A stretch of 64,000 nt of DNA from Clostridia bacterium (GCA_017466825.1 JAFTTJ010000017.1:1-64000), one strand, 5' to 3'; numbered from the stretch's first letter, positions 1 to 10,238 are shown. Translations and numbers: made by a program. Notes: generated by a model not told the origin, from the sequence alone.

Positions 1-14
1 AGACTTTAAACCCG

Positions 15-140
15 TTTAAAGGCTTAGATGCGAGTTAGCCAAGGCTCGTGAGCCTGAAAAGACTTGGTTGACCTTGTCGGTCACCAAGGTTTTGAAGGCG
101 ATACAGTAACGCAGGCTAACGAAGTATATAAGCCTTTAAA
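15..140. repeat. 126-bp structured element with inverted ends (full copy)
   Basis: The ends are a perfect 12-bp inverted repeat, TTTAAAGGCTTA at 15-26 and TAAGCCTTTAAA at 129-140. Pairing can extend inward through TTAGCC (36-41) and GGCTAA. Inside are further hairpins: AGGCTC/GAGCCT, ACCTTG/CAAGGT and GCG/CGC, so the whole could fold as a multi-arm junction. The right 73 bases (68-140) recur exactly at 55467-55539. It lies just past the rplQ terminator and has no convincing ORF. It could be a small non-autonomous mobile element or a structured RNA. Confidence 0.55.
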
Positions 141-144
141 AAAA

Positions 145-168
145 ACACCCCGCAAAAATGCGGGGTGT
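145..168. terminator. bidirectional terminator after rplQ
   Basis: The 9-bp stem ACACCCCGC/GCGGGGTGT has a six-base loop. On the minus strand it is followed by eight T residues, so it ends the S10-spc-alpha transcript; the plus side is also T-rich. Confidence 0.9.
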
Positions 169-216
169 ATTCTTTTTATTTTGAACTAGTTATGCGCAGT
201 ATAAACCGCTTTAAAA

Positions 217-720
217 TTATACTAATTCAATAATAGCAACGGGCGCTGCATCACCGCGTCTTTCACCAAGTTTATAAATTCTGGTGTAGCCGCCGCGTTG
301 ACCAAGTTCTTCTGCTCTTTGAGCGTACTTGGGAGCGATTTCGTTGAAGATTTTTTCAACGAGCGGGTGTTGAACGCCTTCAGTTCTTGCCTTGAACTCA
401 GTCATGGTTTCCTTACCACGTTGTTCTTGAAGGTCGTAAGTAAGGCTCATGATCTTTCTTCTTGCAGCAAGCTTCTTTGCTCCGTCTTTGTAAACTTTTT
501 GAGTTACTTCTTTACCTTTTTTATCCTTAGTAGTAACGGTAGTTTCTACTACGTCTTCATAGGTGTTCATAGCAAGAGTGATGATTTTTTCTACGTACGG
601 TCTGAGTTCTTTGGCTCTTCCTAAAGTAGTTTCAATCCTGCCATACCATAAAAGATTAGAAGCTTGATTTCTTAAAACCGCCATTCTTTGGGTGGTGGTC
701 ATACCTAATTTTCCCGGCAT
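217..720 (-). CDS. rplQ: 50S ribosomal protein L17
   Basis: Large-subunit protein L17, last gene of the alpha operon. The N-terminus begins MPGKLGMTTTQRMAVLRNQ, the family signature (usually LGR..HR.AM..N). At 167 residues it is longer than the roughly 120 residues of many homologues. The extra length is a lysine- and threonine-rich insertion near residues 57-80 (KKGKEVTQK). It starts 4 bases after the rpoA stop and ends at the bidirectional terminator. The gene that normally follows in Bacillota, ecfA1, is not here but at 42 kb. Confidence 0.95.
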   Translation of the reverse strand: MPGKLGMTTTQRMAVLRNQASNLLWYGRIETTLGRAKELRPYVEKIITLAMNTYEDVVETTVTTKDKKGKEVTQKVYKDGAKKLAARRKIMSLTYDLQEQRGKETMTEFKARTEGVQHPLVEKIFNEIAPKYAQRAEELGQRGGYTRIYKLGERRGDAAPVAIIELV

Positions 721-724
721 TTTT

Positions 725-1669
725 TTAGTCCTCCTTTTCTCTTAATGACAGACCGTAGGTACTCAATTTGTAAATTACCTCGTCAAGCGACTTTTTACCT
801 AAGTTTCTTACCTTAAGCATATCGTCTTCGGTCTTTTTGGTTAAATCGTCAACAGTGTGGATATTTGCTCTCTTTAAGCAGTTGTAAGAACGAACTGAAA
901 GATCCATATCCTCAATGCTCATTTCTCTTATTTTACCCGTGATATCTTGCTTGGGCGGAACGACGATAGGTCCTGACATAACGTCGCTGAGTTTGAAAAG
1001 CGCAACGTGCTCGCCTAAAATTTTAGCGGCAAGCGAGATGATTTCCTTACCCGAGAACGCGCCGTTAGTCCATACTTCTAAGGTGAGTTTATCGTAATCG
1101 GTGCTTTGACCAACACGAGTGTTTTCAACGTTATAACTTACCTTTTTAACGGGTGAATAGTTGCTATCGATAGCGATATAATCTATTTCATCCGTCTTGT
1201 TGTGTTCTGCGCCCTTGTATCCTCTGTCTCTTCCTATAACAATGTCCATATCGAGCACGCCACCCTTGTCAATGGTGCAGATATAAGCGTCTTTGTTAAG
1301 AACTTCTACTTCCATATCGGGAGCGATGTCGCCTGCAAGTACTACTGCGGGACCGGTTTTGCAAAGTCTTACGACCTTTTTGAAATCGGAATCGGTAGTA
1401 GTGGTCTTGAAAGCAACGCTCTTTATGTTTAAAATAATTTCAGTAACGTCTTCTTTAATACCGGGGATGGTAGAAAATTCGTGCTTTACTCCGCTAGCGA
1501 ACTTAATGCCTTGTGCGGCAGCGCCGGGAAGAGACGATAAAAGCGTCCTTCTGAGCGCGTTGCCGAGCGTTAAGCCGAACTCCTTTTCAAGGGGTTCAAC
1601 TACGATTTTCGCATAGCTTCTGTCTTCACTTTCTTCAACCTCGATTCTTGGCGTTTCAATTTCCATCAT
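725..1669 (-). CDS. rpoA: DNA-directed RNA polymerase subunit alpha
   Basis: Alpha subunit (314 residues) that dimerises to nucleate RNA polymerase assembly. The N-terminal assembly domain shows the conserved GNALRRTLLSSLPG segment near residue 38. The C-terminal domain (about 245-314) shows the helix-hairpin-helix region SVRSYNCLKRANIHTV and LGKKSLDE, which contacts UP elements and activators. The start has two consecutive Met codons, and the second may be used. It lies between rpsD and rplQ as in other Gram-positive alpha operons. Confidence 0.97.
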   Translation of the reverse strand: MMEIETPRIEVEESEDRSYAKIVVEPLEKEFGLTLGNALRRTLLSSLPGAAAQGIKFASGVKHEFSTIPGIKEDVTEIILNIKSVAFKTTTTDSDFKKVVRLCKTGPAVVLAGDIAPDMEVEVLNKDAYICTIDKGGVLDMDIVIGRDRGYKGAEHNKTDEIDYIAIDSNYSPVKKVSYNVENTRVGQSTDYDKLTLEVWTNGAFSGKEIISLAAKILGEHVALFKLSDVMSGPIVVPPKQDITGKIREMSIEDMDLSVRSYNCLKRANIHTVDDLTKKTEDDMLKVRNLGKKSLDEVIYKLSTYGLSLREKED

Positions 1670-1707
1670 AGAAAAATATACCTCCTGTTTATTTATTTTG
1701 GTATATA

Positions 1708-2334
1708 TTACTTAGAATACAATTCGACAATCATCTGTTCGGTTATTTGCGAATCAATATCCTCTCTTGTCGGAAGTGCAATTACTTTACCTTCGAGTTT
1801 TTCGGTGTCAAAGTCTAACCACTTAGGCATTTTTGCGCTCTTTGCAGTACCCTTTAACGCTTCAAAATAAGGAGTTGATTTTTTGCTTTCTTTAACTGCG
1901 ATAACGTCGCCTACTTTTACTTGGAAAGACGCGATATCTACGGGTCTTCCGTTTACAGCGAAGTGAGCGTGAGTAACGAGTTGACGCGCTTGCGCTCTCG
2001 ATACTGCAAGTCCCATTCTGTAAACAACGTTGTCAAGTCTTCTTTCTAAGAGAGCGAGCATGTTTTCACCGGTAATACCCTTCATTCTATCAGCCTTTTC
2101 ATAATATGCTCTGAATTGACCTTCTAAAACGCCGTAAATTCTCTTAGTTTTTTGTTTTTCACGAAGTTGTCTTCCGTATTCGGAAACCTTCTTCTTGTCT
2201 GCACCGTGCTGACCGGGAGCAACGGGTCTCTTTTCAAAAGGACAAGACTTTTTATAGCACTTGTCGCCTTTAAGGAATAACTTACCGCCTTCACGTCTGC
2301 ATAAGCGGCACTTTGCATCTGTATATTTAGCCAT
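1708..2334 (-). CDS. rpsD: 30S ribosomal protein S4
   Basis: Primary 16S rRNA-binding protein of the small-subunit body (208 residues). The N-terminus has a four-cysteine zinc-binding pattern ([10 protein letters not shown], then C and C around residues 27 and 32), so this is the zinc-containing C+ form. The S4 RNA-binding domain follows near residues 95-160 ([21 protein letters not shown]). Placing rpsD between rpsK and rpoA follows the alpha-operon order. In many Bacilli rpsD sits elsewhere, so this placement is the more ancestral one. Confidence 0.96.
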   Translation of the reverse strand: MAKYTDAKCRLCRREGGKLFLKGDKCYKKSCPFEKRPVAPGQHGADKKKVSEYGRQLREKQKTKRIYGVLEGQFRAYYEKADRMKGITGENMLALLERRLDNVVYRMGLAVSRAQARQLVTHAHFAVNGRPVDIASFQVKVGDVIAVKESKKSTPYFEALKGTAKSAKMPKWLDFDTEKLEGKVIALPTREDIDSQITEQMIVELYSK

Positions 2335-2352
2335 GTTACTTATTACCTCCTA

Positions 2353-2742
2353 TTATACTCTACGACGCTTGGGGGGACGGCATCCGTTGTGGGGAATAGG
2401 CGAAACGTCGGAAATCATAGTAACTTCCAAACCAACGTTGCCAAGCGCTCTGATAGCAGATTCTCTTCCTTGACCGGGGCCTTTTACGAAAACTTCAACT
2501 GAACGAAGTCCGTGTTCCATTGCAACCTTTGCAGCGGTTTCGCTTGCTTGTTGAGCAGCGAACGGAGTGCTCTTTCTCGAACCTCTGTAGCCGAGAGCGC
2601 CCGAACTGCATTGAGTAATAGTATTACCGTTTGCATCGGTAATGGTAATGATAGTATTGTTGAAGGAAGACTTAATATGAACTTGACCTTTGTCAACATT
2701 TTTAAACTCTTTACGTTTTTTAACAACTTTTTTAACAGCCAT
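2353..2742 (-). CDS. rpsK: 30S ribosomal protein S11
   Basis: Small-subunit platform protein S11 (129 residues). It shows the family segments [15 protein letters not shown] near residue 22, [19 protein letters not shown], and the C-terminal basic motif [15 protein letters not shown]. It lies 18 bases downstream of rpsM's neighbour block and 18 bases upstream of rpsD, translated as part of the alpha operon. Confidence 0.97.
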   Translation of the reverse strand: MAVKKVVKKRKEFKNVDKGQVHIKSSFNNTIITITDANGNTITQCSSGALGYRGSRKSTPFAAQQASETAAKVAMEHGLRSVEVFVKGPGQGRESAIRALGNVGLEVTMISDVSPIPHNGCRPPKRRRV

Positions 2743-2761
2743 CGTTTATATCCTCCTTCTC

Positions 2762-3139
2762 TTATTTACCTGCGGTCTTCTTCTTAGCAACGGTACGACG
2801 AGGACCTTTTCTGGTTCTTGCGTTTCTCTTCGTGCTTTGTCCTCTTACGGGAAGACCTTTTCTGTGTCTTAAACCTCTGTAGCAGCCGATTTCCATAAGT
2901 CTCTTGATGTTAAGGCTAACTTCTGTCTTAAGTTCACCTTCTACTTTAAGGTTGTTTTCAATATAATCTCTGAGTTTTGCAACATCATCTTCGGTTAAGT
3001 CCTTAACTCTAGTGTCAGGATTAACTCCGGTTGCGTTTAAAATTTTGGTTGCGGTAGGTCTACCGATACCATAAATATAAGTGATACCGATTTCTACACG
3101 CTTTTCTCTTGGTAAATCTACACCGGCAATACGAGCCAT
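2762..3139 (-). CDS. rpsM: 30S ribosomal protein S13
   Basis: S13 (125 residues), a head protein contacting 23S rRNA and the P-site tRNA. It begins [20 protein letters not shown] and contains the [15 protein letters not shown] segment and a basic tail [14 protein letters not shown]. It lies between rpmJ and rpsK in the usual order. Confidence 0.97.
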   Translation of the reverse strand: MARIAGVDLPREKRVEIGITYIYGIGRPTATKILNATGVNPDTRVKDLTEDDVAKLRDYIENNLKVEGELKTEVSLNIKRLMEIGCYRGLRHRKGLPVRGQSTKRNARTRKGPRRTVAKKKTAGK

Positions 3140-3248
3140 TTTGTATATCCTCCGAATTTTTTTAAGTTTAATTTTTTTGTTTTTCGGTTTCCCGAGATAG
3201 TCCCGAGCGAGAACTAATAAATCTCTTTCGGGTTAGGTTTAAAAGTAA

Positions 3249-3365
3249 TTAACCTTGTTTTTGCTTATGGCTCTTGTTCTTAGAGCAAATAACCATAACC
3301 TTACCTTCTCTCTTAATGACTCTGCATTTGTCGCACATAGGTTTCACTGATGGTCTTACTTTCAT
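3249..3365 (-). CDS. rpmJ: 50S ribosomal protein L36
   Basis: A 38-residue protein read from the minus strand: [20 protein letters not shown], continuing to [12 protein letters not shown]. It has the three cysteines and one histidine of the zinc-binding (C+) form of L36. It occupies the expected place between infA and rpsM. Confidence 0.95.
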   Translation of the reverse strand: MKVRPSVKPMCDKCRVIKREGKVMVICSKNKSHKQKQG

Positions 3366-3403
3366 TTTTTAATCCTCCGATTTTAAGTAAATTAACAAAA
3401 TTG

Positions 3404-3625
3404 TCAGTTTTTGCTACGCCAGACGATTCGACCTTTAGTCAAATCATAAGGGCTCATTTCAATCTTAACGGAATCCCCGGGAATTATTTTTATATAATTC
3501 TGTTTGAGTTTTCCAGAAATGTAGGCGGTTATAACGAAACCGTTAGAAAGCTTTACTTTAAACTGAGCGCCTTTTAACGCTTCTATGATAACGCCTTCTG
3601 CCTCTATAACACCGTCTTTTGACAC
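3404..3625 (-). CDS. infA: translation initiation factor IF-1
   Basis: IF-1 is a single OB-fold protein that binds the ribosomal A site during initiation. It has 73 residues, the usual length. Recognisable segments are [46 protein letters not shown] and the final basic residues WRSKN. It lies between map and rpmJ as in other Clostridia. The 135-bp gap to map holds no gene. Confidence 0.96.
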   Translation of the reverse strand: MSKDGVIEAEGVIIEALKGAQFKVKLSNGFVITAYISGKLKQNYIKIIPGDSVKIEMSPYDLTKGRIVWRSKN

Positions 3626-3760
3626 AGTTTATTCCTCCAATTCATTCTGTGTGGTTTTCCACTTAAATTTGCTTTTTCGCGCGCTTCTAGCGTCTTCCTT
3701 TTACATAAAAGTTTACACTTTTACCATCAGAATTGTGCGCGCGAGTGATTTGCTTTCGGA

Positions 3761-4498
3761 TTAAAGCGTTAAAATTTCAACGCCGTTATCTCCTATCAAA
3801 ATCGTATTTTCATAATGAGCGGACGGCTTACCGTCTCTCGTTACGCAGTTCAAACCTTTTACGTTGACTTGGTAGCCACCCATGTTTATCATAGGCTCGA
3901 CCGCCAAAGTCATATTTCGCTTAAGGCGAACTCCCGTTCCGCGTCTGCCGTAGTTAGGTACGCTTGGGTCTTCGTGCATTTCCCTGCCAATACCGTGTCC
4001 AACCATATCTCGTACTACCGAGAAACCGTTTTTTTCGGCGTGGGCTTGAACTTGCGCTCCTATATCGCCAAGCGCGCTTCCTACGCATATTCCTTTAATG
4101 CCTTCAAAGAAACACTCTTTCGTAACGTCGATAAGTTTTTTCTTTTCAGGGCTTATATAACCAACGTAAAAACTTCTTGCAGCGTCGCCGTGGAAACCGT
4201 TGAAAAACGCTCCTACGTCTACGCTTACAATCGTGTTTTCTTCTATTACTCTATCCGACGGAACTCCGTGCACGACTTCTTCGTCAATCGAAATACAAGT
4301 CGTAGCAGGGAAACCGTACAGTCCTAAAAAGGACGGTTTTGCTCCGCAAGACGTAATATAGTCATACGCTATTTTGTCGAGCTCTTTCGTAGTCATACCG
4401 GGGCGAATTTTCTCTTCTAAGAGTTTTAAAACGTCACCCGTTATCTTACATGGAACTCTCATAAGCTCTATTTCTTTATCTGTCTTTATGCGTATCAT
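3761..4498 (-). CDS. map: type I methionine aminopeptidase
   Basis: Removes the N-terminal Met from nascent proteins; a two-metal M24 peptidase of 245 residues. Metal ligands are visible: the two Asp of VDVGAFFNGFHGDAA, the His of VGHGIGREMHEDP, the Glu of LAVEPMINMG and the Glu of AHYENTILI. There is no N-terminal zinc or SH3-like extension. It sits directly after adk (1 base apart) in the spc operon. Confidence 0.96.
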   Translation of the reverse strand: MIRIKTDKEIELMRVPCKITGDVLKLLEEKIRPGMTTKELDKIAYDYITSCGAKPSFLGLYGFPATTCISIDEEVVHGVPSDRVIEENTIVSVDVGAFFNGFHGDAARSFYVGYISPEKKKLIDVTKECFFEGIKGICVGSALGDIGAQVQAHAEKNGFSVVRDMVGHGIGREMHEDPSVPNYGRRGTGVRLKRNMTLAVEPMINMGGYQVNVKGLNCVTRDGKPSAHYENTILIGDNGVEILTL

Positions 4499-4499
4499 T

Positions 4500-5120
4500 T
4501 TAGCCTAACTTTTCGCAAATGGAACTAAATACTTTTTCGATATCGCCATCCCCGTCGATATTTATTATTACGCCTTTTTTGGTGTAATAATCGATTAGGG
4601 GTGCGGTTTGTTTTTGATATACGTCAAGTCTTGACGTAACGGTTTGCTCATTGTCGTCTTCCCTTTGGATAAGGTCTGCTCCGCATTTTGCGCAAGTCGT
4701 CTTACCGTTGAGATAATCTATATGGTAAGATTCCCCACACTTTGAGCAAGTCCTTCTTCCCGTAATTCTCTTTAAGAGTTTGTTAAGGGGTACTGCAATG
4801 TTTACGACAGCGTCCACGTGCGAAAATTCGTCTAACGCTTCGGCTTGTCTAACCGTTCTCGGAAAGCCGTCTAATAAAAAACCGTTTTTACAGTCTTCTT
4901 TTTCGAGCCTCTCTTCGACTATCTGTATGGCAACCTCGTCCGGAACGAGTTGCCCTTTGTCGATATACGACTTGGCAACTATTCCGATAGGGGTTTGACT
5001 TTTGATTTTACTTCTAAAAATACTTCCCGTTGAAATATGTGGGATTGAGTACTTTTGGGCAAGTCTTACCGCCTGAGTACCTTTGCCCGCTCCGGGCGCT
5101 CCGAGTAATATTAAGTTCAT
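4500..5120 (-). CDS. adk: adenylate kinase
   Basis: Catalyses ATP + AMP to 2 ADP. It has 206 residues with the P-loop GAPGAGKGT at 7-15, the AMP-binding [12 protein letters not shown] segment and a lid domain. The lid carries two CxxC pairs (CSKCG and CAKCG), so it binds zinc, as is usual in Gram-positive bacteria. It is packed between secY and map with one-base spacings, which suggests translational coupling. Confidence 0.97.
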   Translation of the reverse strand: MNLILLGAPGAGKGTQAVRLAQKYSIPHISTGSIFRSKIKSQTPIGIVAKSYIDKGQLVPDEVAIQIVEERLEKEDCKNGFLLDGFPRTVRQAEALDEFSHVDAVVNIAVPLNKLLKRITGRRTCSKCGESYHIDYLNGKTTCAKCGADLIQREDDNEQTVTSRLDVYQKQTAPLIDYYTKKGVIINIDGDGDIEKVFSSICEKLG

Positions 5121-5121
5121 T

Positions 5122-6471
5122 TTATTTTAAGAATCCTTTATAATTCTTTTGAATAATCTGCGATTCAAGTGCGGTGTTAAATTCGAGCGCTACCGATACG
5201 CAGATAAGCATACCCGTTGCATTGAACGCGCCACCACCTGTAACGGTGGGGATAAAGTTCAAGATAACCGTGGGAATAAGTGCCAAGAGAGCAAGGAAAA
5301 TTGCTCCGAAAAGGGTAAGTCTGTTAGAAATCTTTTTAAGATGTTCTGCGGTGGGCTTACCTGCTCTGATACCGGGGATGAAACCGCCGTTTTGTTGAAT
5401 AGTCTTGGAAATATCTTCAGGGTTAAATTGAATTTGCGAATAGAAGAATGCAAAGAATACTATAAGCAAACTTAAAAGTATTGCATAGAAGGGATATCTA
5501 GAAGTCGAACCGAGCCAAGTTCCCCACCAAGCGAGCGCATCCGACCAACCGAACAACGTCATAATGAGTTCAGGGAAGGTAAGGATGGAGAACGCAAAGA
5601 TAAGGGGCATAACGCCGTTTGCGTTTACTTTAATGGGAATTACGGTCGATTGACCACCGTACATTTTTCTACCTTTAACTTGCTTTGCATATTGTACTTG
5701 AATCTTTCTCTCAGCCAAGTCTACGAATACGATTGCAGCGAATACTACGACTACTATCAATACGTAGATTACGAGATATAAGAACGCTAATCTGTCAAAG
5801 CCTCCGTCAGCAAAGATCGCCGTGAACTGTTGTCCGAAGAAGATGCCTGCCGATGCGATAATACCTGCAAAGATAAGGAGTGATATACCGTTAGAAACGC
5901 CGTAGTCGGTGATTCTTTCGCCAATCCAAATAGTAACACAGGTACCAGCCGTGTAGAAAAGAATTATTATTACGTAACTTAAGAAGTTCGTGAATCCGTT
6001 AGCGTTAGCCGCGCTACCTGCTAAAATAGCCGAGAGCGTGGGAACGTCTGAATTTCCAACAGTATCAAGTTGTCCGTAACTTACTAAAATACCGATTGAT
6101 TGAACGACTGCAAGAAGAACTGCAAGATATCTGGTATAAGATGCGATTTTCTTTCTGCCTTCTTCGCCTTGTTTCGATAATCTTTCAAGAGGCGGAATTG
6201 CTACTGCTAAAAGTTGCATAATAATCGATGCGTTGATGTATGGTCCTATACCCATTGCAAAGAAAGTACCGTTTGCAAGTGAGCCACCAGTCATCATACT
6301 CATGATGTTAAGATAAGATAAACTTCCTAATTCTTCGGTTAAAAGTTTAGTACCAACTCCGGGAACGGGAATATGACAACCCACTCTGTAAAGGAGAAGG
6401 AATAAAAGCGTCCACCAAATCTTTACTCTTATCTCTTTCTCTTTAAATGCTTTTTTTAACGTCTCAAACAT
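5122..6471 (-). CDS. secY: preprotein translocase subunit SecY
   Basis: Channel-forming subunit of the Sec translocon (449 residues, ten predicted membrane segments). Family landmarks are [10 protein letters not shown] near the first segment, [33 protein letters not shown], the plug and pore hydrophobic residues, and [21 protein letters not shown]. It follows rplO in the spc operon, so SecY is made together with ribosomal proteins. Confidence 0.97.
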   Translation of the reverse strand: MFETLKKAFKEKEIRVKIWWTLLFLLLYRVGCHIPVPGVGTKLLTEELGSLSYLNIMSMMTGGSLANGTFFAMGIGPYINASIIMQLLAVAIPPLERLSKQGEEGRKKIASYTRYLAVLLAVVQSIGILVSYGQLDTVGNSDVPTLSAILAGSAANANGFTNFLSYVIIILFYTAGTCVTIWIGERITDYGVSNGISLLIFAGIIASAGIFFGQQFTAIFADGGFDRLAFLYLVIYVLIVVVVFAAIVFVDLAERKIQVQYAKQVKGRKMYGGQSTVIPIKVNANGVMPLIFAFSILTFPELIMTLFGWSDALAWWGTWLGSTSRYPFYAILLSLLIVFFAFFYSQIQFNPEDISKTIQQNGGFIPGIRAGKPTAEHLKKISNRLTLFGAIFLALLALIPTVILNFIPTVTGGGAFNATGMLICVSVALEFNTALESQIIQKNYKGFLK

Positions 6472-6494
6472 TTTCTACCTCCGTTTTAGGTGAA

Positions 6495-6941
6495 TTATTC
6501 TATTTCAGCAGTACCGCCTGCTTTTTCAATTGCTTCTTTAGCAGAAGCAGAGAATTTAGCAGCTTTTACAGTGATTGCTACGTTAATTTCACCTTCGCCA
6601 AGCACTTTAAGTCCTACTGCGTTTTTAACTTCTTTGATAAGACCTGCGTCGCAAAGAAGATCGAAGTCTACTACGGTGCCGGCTTCAAAACCGGAAAGTA
6701 CGTCAAGGTTTACGATTGCGTATACCTTTCTAAAATGATTGTTAAAGCCACGCTTGGGAACTCTACGGGTAAGGGGCATTTGACCGCCTTCAAAGCCGGG
6801 TCTTACGCCACCGCCGCTTCTTGCCCATTGACCTTTATGACCTTTACCGCTGGTCTTTCCGAGTCCGGAACCGATACCACGGCCAAGTCTTTTCTTGGAA
6901 GTTCTTGCGCCTTCTGCAGGATGTAAATTATCAAGTCTCAT
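6495..6941 (-). CDS. rplO: 50S ribosomal protein L15
   Basis: L15 (148 residues), a late-assembly 23S-binding protein. The glycine- and arginine-rich N-terminal tail is clear ([20 protein letters not shown] and [21 protein letters not shown]), followed by the globular domain ending GGTAEIE. It lies between rpmD and secY. Confidence 0.97.
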   Translation of the reverse strand: MRLDNLHPAEGARTSKKRLGRGIGSGLGKTSGKGHKGQWARSGGGVRPGFEGGQMPLTRRVPKRGFNNHFRKVYAIVNLDVLSGFEAGTVVDFDLLCDAGLIKEVKNAVGLKVLGEGEINVAITVKAAKFSASAKEAIEKAGGTAEIE

Positions 6942-6955
6942 AATTTTTACCTTCC

Positions 6956-7135
6956 TTATACGTTTTCGACTTTTACCAAGTGAGAAACAACTTTAAGTTG
7001 TCCCTGTAAAGTGTCACAGTCGGTAAAAACCTTAGATTGATTTATTTTTTTAAGACCTAATGCTGCAACCGTTGCTTTTTGCTTGGGAAGACATGCAATA
7101 GTACTTTTTACAAGAGTTACTTTTACTTGTGCCAT
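6956..7135 (-). CDS. rpmD: 50S ribosomal protein L30
   Basis: A 59-residue protein in the 192-bp space between rpsE and rpl[21 protein letters not shown], then [15 protein letters not shown]. The family features are the N-terminal KVTLVKS strand and the LGLKK segment. It is too short for most ORF callers, but start, length and position all match L30. Confidence 0.95.
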   Translation of the reverse strand: MAQVKVTLVKSTIACLPKQKATVAALGLKKINQSKVFTDCDTLQGQLKVVSHLVKVENV

Positions 7136-7150
7136 TTAAAGTTCCTCCTA

Positions 7151-7660
7151 TTAACCTAACACTTCTTCAGCGGTCTTTCCGCGAAGAGCTGCAACTTCTT
7201 CAACAGTCTTGAGTTCGTTAAGACCAGCAATAACTGCTTTAACCATGTTTACAGGGTTAGAAGTGCCGTGTGATTTGGTTCTGATATTTTTGATTCCCGC
7301 TGCTTCCATAACCGCACGAACAGGACCGCCGGCGATAACACCGGTACCTTCTGCTGCAGGCATCATAAGAACTGAACCTCTACCAAACTTACCTACTACG
7401 GTGTGGGGGATGGTAGTTCCTACGAGTGATACCTTGCGCATTGCTCTCTTTGCTTGAGCAGTTGCCTTTTCGATTGCTTCGGGAACTTCGTTTGCCTTAC
7501 CGCTTCCGCATCCGACTCTGCCGTTTTCGTCACCGATTACGACGATTGCGGAGAAACGCATTTTACGACCGCCTTTTACAACCTTGGTAATACGGTTAAC
7601 GGCAATAAGTTTTTTGCAAAGACCGTCGTTTACAGGTCTATTATTATTTTCTCTAGCCAT
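7151..7660 (-). CDS. rpsE: 30S ribosomal protein S5
   Basis: S5 (169 residues), which helps decoding accuracy and the mRNA entry channel. The S5 N-domain is [20 protein letters not shown]. The C-domain contains [18 protein letters not shown] and [11 protein letters not shown]. It lies between rplR and rpmD. Confidence 0.97.
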   Translation of the reverse strand: MARENNNRPVNDGLCKKLIAVNRITKVVKGGRKMRFSAIVVIGDENGRVGCGSGKANEVPEAIEKATAQAKRAMRKVSLVGTTIPHTVVGKFGRGSVLMMPAAEGTGVIAGGPVRAVMEAAGIKNIRTKSHGTSNPVNMVKAVIAGLNELKTVEEVAALRGKTAEEVLG

Positions 7661-7677
7661 TTATTCGTTCCTCCTTT

Positions 7678-8046
7678 TTAGAATTTCAATCCGCCTTCGC
7701 GGGCGCCGTCTGCTAAGCTTGCTACTCTGCCGATATAGATGTATCCGCCTCTGTCGAATACTACTTCTTCAATGCCTTTTGCCAAAGCCTTTTTAGCAAG
7801 TTCTATACCAACGATTTTAGCTTGTTCAACTTTGGTCTTGTCGCCAAGTTGTTCTGCAACTGCCTTTTCTTTAGTTGAGCAAGCAACGAGAGTCTTACCG
7901 TTTACGTCGTCAATAATTTGAGCGTAAATGTTATTTAAACTTCTATAAACACAAAGTCTAGGACAAGCGGGAGTGCCGGAGATTTTAACTCTTACTCTCT
8001 CGTGTCTTTTCTTTCTGTCTGCATTTTTATCAATTTTTGCTATCAT
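7678..8046 (-). CDS. rplR: 50S ribosomal protein L18
   Basis: 5S rRNA-binding protein L18 (122 residues). It shows the basic N-terminus [19 protein letters not shown], the [18 protein letters not shown] strand and the C-terminal [12 protein letters not shown] segment with a GGLKF end. It lies between rplF and rpsE. Confidence 0.97.
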   Translation of the reverse strand: MIAKIDKNADRKKRHERVRVKISGTPACPRLCVYRSLNNIYAQIIDDVNGKTLVACSTKEKAVAEQLGDKTKVEQAKIVGIELAKKALAKGIEEVVFDRGGYIYIGRVASLADGAREGGLKF

Positions 8047-8059
8047 GTCAGTTTACTCC

Positions 8060-8602
8060 TTATTTGCCGGCAGTCTTACCTTCCTTACGTTCGATTACTT
8101 CGCCCTTATAAGCGATACCGTAACCGTGATAAGGTTCAGGCTTTCTAATGCTTCTTACGGTTGCTGCATACTGTCCAACTTTTGCTTTATCGATACCGCT
8201 TACAACGATTTCGTTAATTGCAGGACATTCAAGTTTAACGTCTGCAGTTTCAAAAATTTCAACGGGATGCGAGAAACCTACGTTTAATACGACTTTGTTG
8301 CCTTGTTTAGCAACCTTCCAACCTACGCCGTTTACAACTAAGGTCTTTGCATAACCTGCGGTTACGCCTACTACCATGTTGTTTAAAAGCGCTCTGTATA
8401 AGCCGTGTTTTGCTCTTACGTCAGCTTCGTCGTTTGCTCTTACAACGGTAACTACGTCGCCTTCTTGAGCGAAGGAAATGCAGGTTGCGTCGTAATCTTG
8501 AACGAGCGTGCCTTTAGGTCCGGTAACGGTGAGTACGCCGTTGTTTGCCTTAATAGTAACTCCTGCCGGTAATTTAACCGGTTCTCTACCTATTCTTGAC
8601 AT
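8060..8602 (-). CDS. rplF: 50S ribosomal protein L6
   Basis: L6 (180 residues), two repeated alpha-beta domains. The N-terminus is MSRIGREPVKLPAGVTI, and the C-terminal signature is KPEPYHGYGIAYKGEVI near residues 152-168. It lies between rpsH and rplR in the spc order. Confidence 0.97.
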   Translation of the reverse strand: MSRIGREPVKLPAGVTIKANNGVLTVTGPKGTLVQDYDATCISFAQEGDVVTVVRANDEADVRAKHGLYRALLNNMVVGVTAGYAKTLVVNGVGWKVAKQGNKVVLNVGFSHPVEIFETADVKLECPAINEIVVSGIDKAKVGQYAATVRSIRKPEPYHGYGIAYKGEVIERKEGKTAGK

Positions 8603-8614
8603 CTTTCGACCTCC

Positions 8615-9007
8615 TTACCATACGTAAGCAAGAACTTCACCGCCGTGGTTTGACTTTCTTGCTTCTTTATCAGTCATAACACCCTTGGGAGTAGAGATGA
8701 TTGCGATACCAAGACCGCCTAAAACCTTAGGAAGTTCTTCACAGCCTGCGTAAATACGAAGACCGGGTTTAGAAACTCTCTTAAGTCCGTTAATAACCTT
8801 TTCACCCTTGGGGCCGTACTTCAAAGTGATTACGATTTTACCTTGTACGCCGTCTTCAACAACGTCGTATGCAGAGATATAACCTTCATCAAGAAGTATT
8901 TTTGCAATTGCTTTTTTCATGTTAGACGCAGGTACTTCTACCGATGCGTGTTTCACGATAAGCGCGTTTCTTATTCTAGTGAGCATATCTGCGATAGGAT
9001 CTGTCAT
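8615..9007 (-). CDS. rpsH: 30S ribosomal protein S8
   Basis: S8 (130 residues), primary 16S-binding protein of the platform. It shows [19 protein letters not shown] at the start and the C-terminal signature [20 protein letters not shown] with a GGEVLAYVW end. In well-studied bacteria S8 autoregulates the spc operon. No separate S8 leader was identified here. Confidence 0.97.
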   Translation of the reverse strand: MTDPIADMLTRIRNALIVKHASVEVPASNMKKAIAKILLDEGYISAYDVVEDGVQGKIVITLKYGPKGEKVINGLKRVSKPGLRIYAGCEELPKVLGGLGIAIISTPKGVMTDKEARKSNHGGEVLAYVW

Positions 9008-9023
9008 TTCTTTTAACCTCCTC

Positions 9024-9209
9024 TTACCAACTTGCCTTCTTAACGCCGGGGATTTGGCCCTTGTAAGCTAATTCCCTGAAGCAAATACGGCAGATACCGT
9101 ATTTTCTAAGAACGGAGTGCGGTCTTCCGCAGATAGAACATCTCGTATATCCTCTAGTCGAGAATTTAGGTGTTTTCTTCTGTTTATTTATCATTGCGAT
9201 TTTTGCCAT
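9024..9209 (-). CDS. rpsN: 30S ribosomal protein S14, zinc type
   Basis: A 61-residue S14 of the short, zinc-binding form (often called rpsZ or rpsN1): [20 protein letters not shown] gives the two CxxC pairs. The C-terminal [18 protein letters not shown] is typical. The zinc form supports a Gram-positive host with no zinc-independent copy in this cluster. Confidence 0.96.
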   Translation of the reverse strand: MAKIAMINKQKKTPKFSTRGYTRCSICGRPHSVLRKYGICRICFRELAYKGQIPGVKKASW

Positions 9210-9223
9210 GATTCGTGTTCTCC

Positions 9224-9820
9224 TTAATTAGCTTTGAAAGGCATTCCCATTGCCTTGAGAAGTTCTCTTGCTTCTTCGTCCGTCTTTGCGGTCGTAACGA
9301 TGCAAATGTCGAAACCTCTTACTTTTTCTACCTGGTCATACTGAATTTCAGGGAAAATAAGTTGCTCTTTTACGCCCATTGCGTAGTTTCCTCTACCGTC
9401 GAAAGACTTTGAAGGTACGCCCTTAAAGTCACGGATTCTGGGAAGAGCGATAGATACGAGTTTATCAAAGAAATCATACATTCTATCTTGTCTTAAAGTA
9501 ACTTTAACACCGACGTTCATGCCTTGTCTTACTTTGAAGTTTGCAACAGACTTTTTAGCCTTAGTAAGTACGGGCTTTTGACCTGCTATCATAGCGAGTT
9601 CTTGCTGTGCAATTTGTACGCTCTTTGCGTTGTCTTTAATGTCGCCAAGACCGTTGTTGATGGTTATCTTAACGAGTCTGGGGCATTCGTTAACGTTCTT
9701 GTATCCGAAGTGTTGCATAAGATAAGGAACAACTTCTTCGTGGTACAATCTTCTCTTTCTGCTAACATACTTGGAATCGGTTGCAGTTTCTTTAGCAACC
9801 TGAGTCTTTTTGTCTGCCAT
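9224..9820 (-). CDS. rplE: 50S ribosomal protein L5
   Basis: L5 (198 residues), central protuberance protein binding 5S rRNA. It shows [35 protein letters not shown] and [22 protein letters not shown]. The N-terminus carries an extra lysine-rich stretch of roughly 20 residues compared with the usual 179-residue form. It lies between rplX and rpsN. Confidence 0.97.
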   Translation of the reverse strand: MADKKTQVAKETATDSKYVSRKRRLYHEEVVPYLMQHFGYKNVNECPRLVKITINNGLGDIKDNAKSVQIAQQELAMIAGQKPVLTKAKKSVANFKVRQGMNVGVKVTLRQDRMYDFFDKLVSIALPRIRDFKGVPSKSFDGRGNYAMGVKEQLIFPEIQYDQVEKVRGFDICIVTTAKTDEEARELLKAMGMPFKAN

Positions 9821-9831
9821 TATTATTCTCC

Positions 9832-10224
9832 TTATTCGGCTTTATCAGTTTTTTTCGCAGTCTTTCTGGGTTTTTTTGCTGCTGCTTTCTTTGCTGCTTT
9901 CTTTGCTTCAGGCGCTTTGTCAAGCGACGCTCCGCACTTTTTGCATACTCTTATTTTCTTACCGTCAACAACGCTGTACGCAACTCTGGTTGCCTTACCG
10001 CAGTCGGGGCAAACTACTAATACGTTTGAAGCGTCGATAGGTCCAACTTGTTGAACGAATGCGCTGGTTTCGTTAGCTTTTCTTGCCTTTCTGCTCTTAA
10101 CTTGTACGTTTACGCCGTCAACTTTAACTCTGTTTTCAGAAGGAAGCGAAACTAAAACCTTGCCGGTTTTGCCTGCGTCCTTACCGGTTAATACTAATAC
10201 GGTATCATTCTTTTTAACTTTCAT
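9832..10224 (-). CDS. rplX: 50S ribosomal protein L24 with zinc-ribbon and Ala/Lys tail
   Basis: Assembly-initiating protein L24. The KOW domain ([19 protein letters not shown]) occupies the first 35 residues. Near residues 70-100 there is a zinc ribbon, [12 protein letters not shown] then CKKCGASL. The last 30 residues are an Ala/Lys-rich tail ([18 protein letters not shown]). The total of 130 residues exceeds the common 100-110, and the tail is the extra part. It lies between rplN and rplE. Confidence 0.95.
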   Translation of the reverse strand: MKVKKNDTVLVLTGKDAGKTGKVLVSLPSENRVKVDGVNVQVKSRKARKANETSAFVQQVGPIDASNVLVVCPDCGKATRVAYSVVDGKKIRVCKKCGASLDKAPEAKKAAKKAAAKKPRKTAKKTDKAE

Positions 10225-10238
10225 TTTCTCGAATCTCC

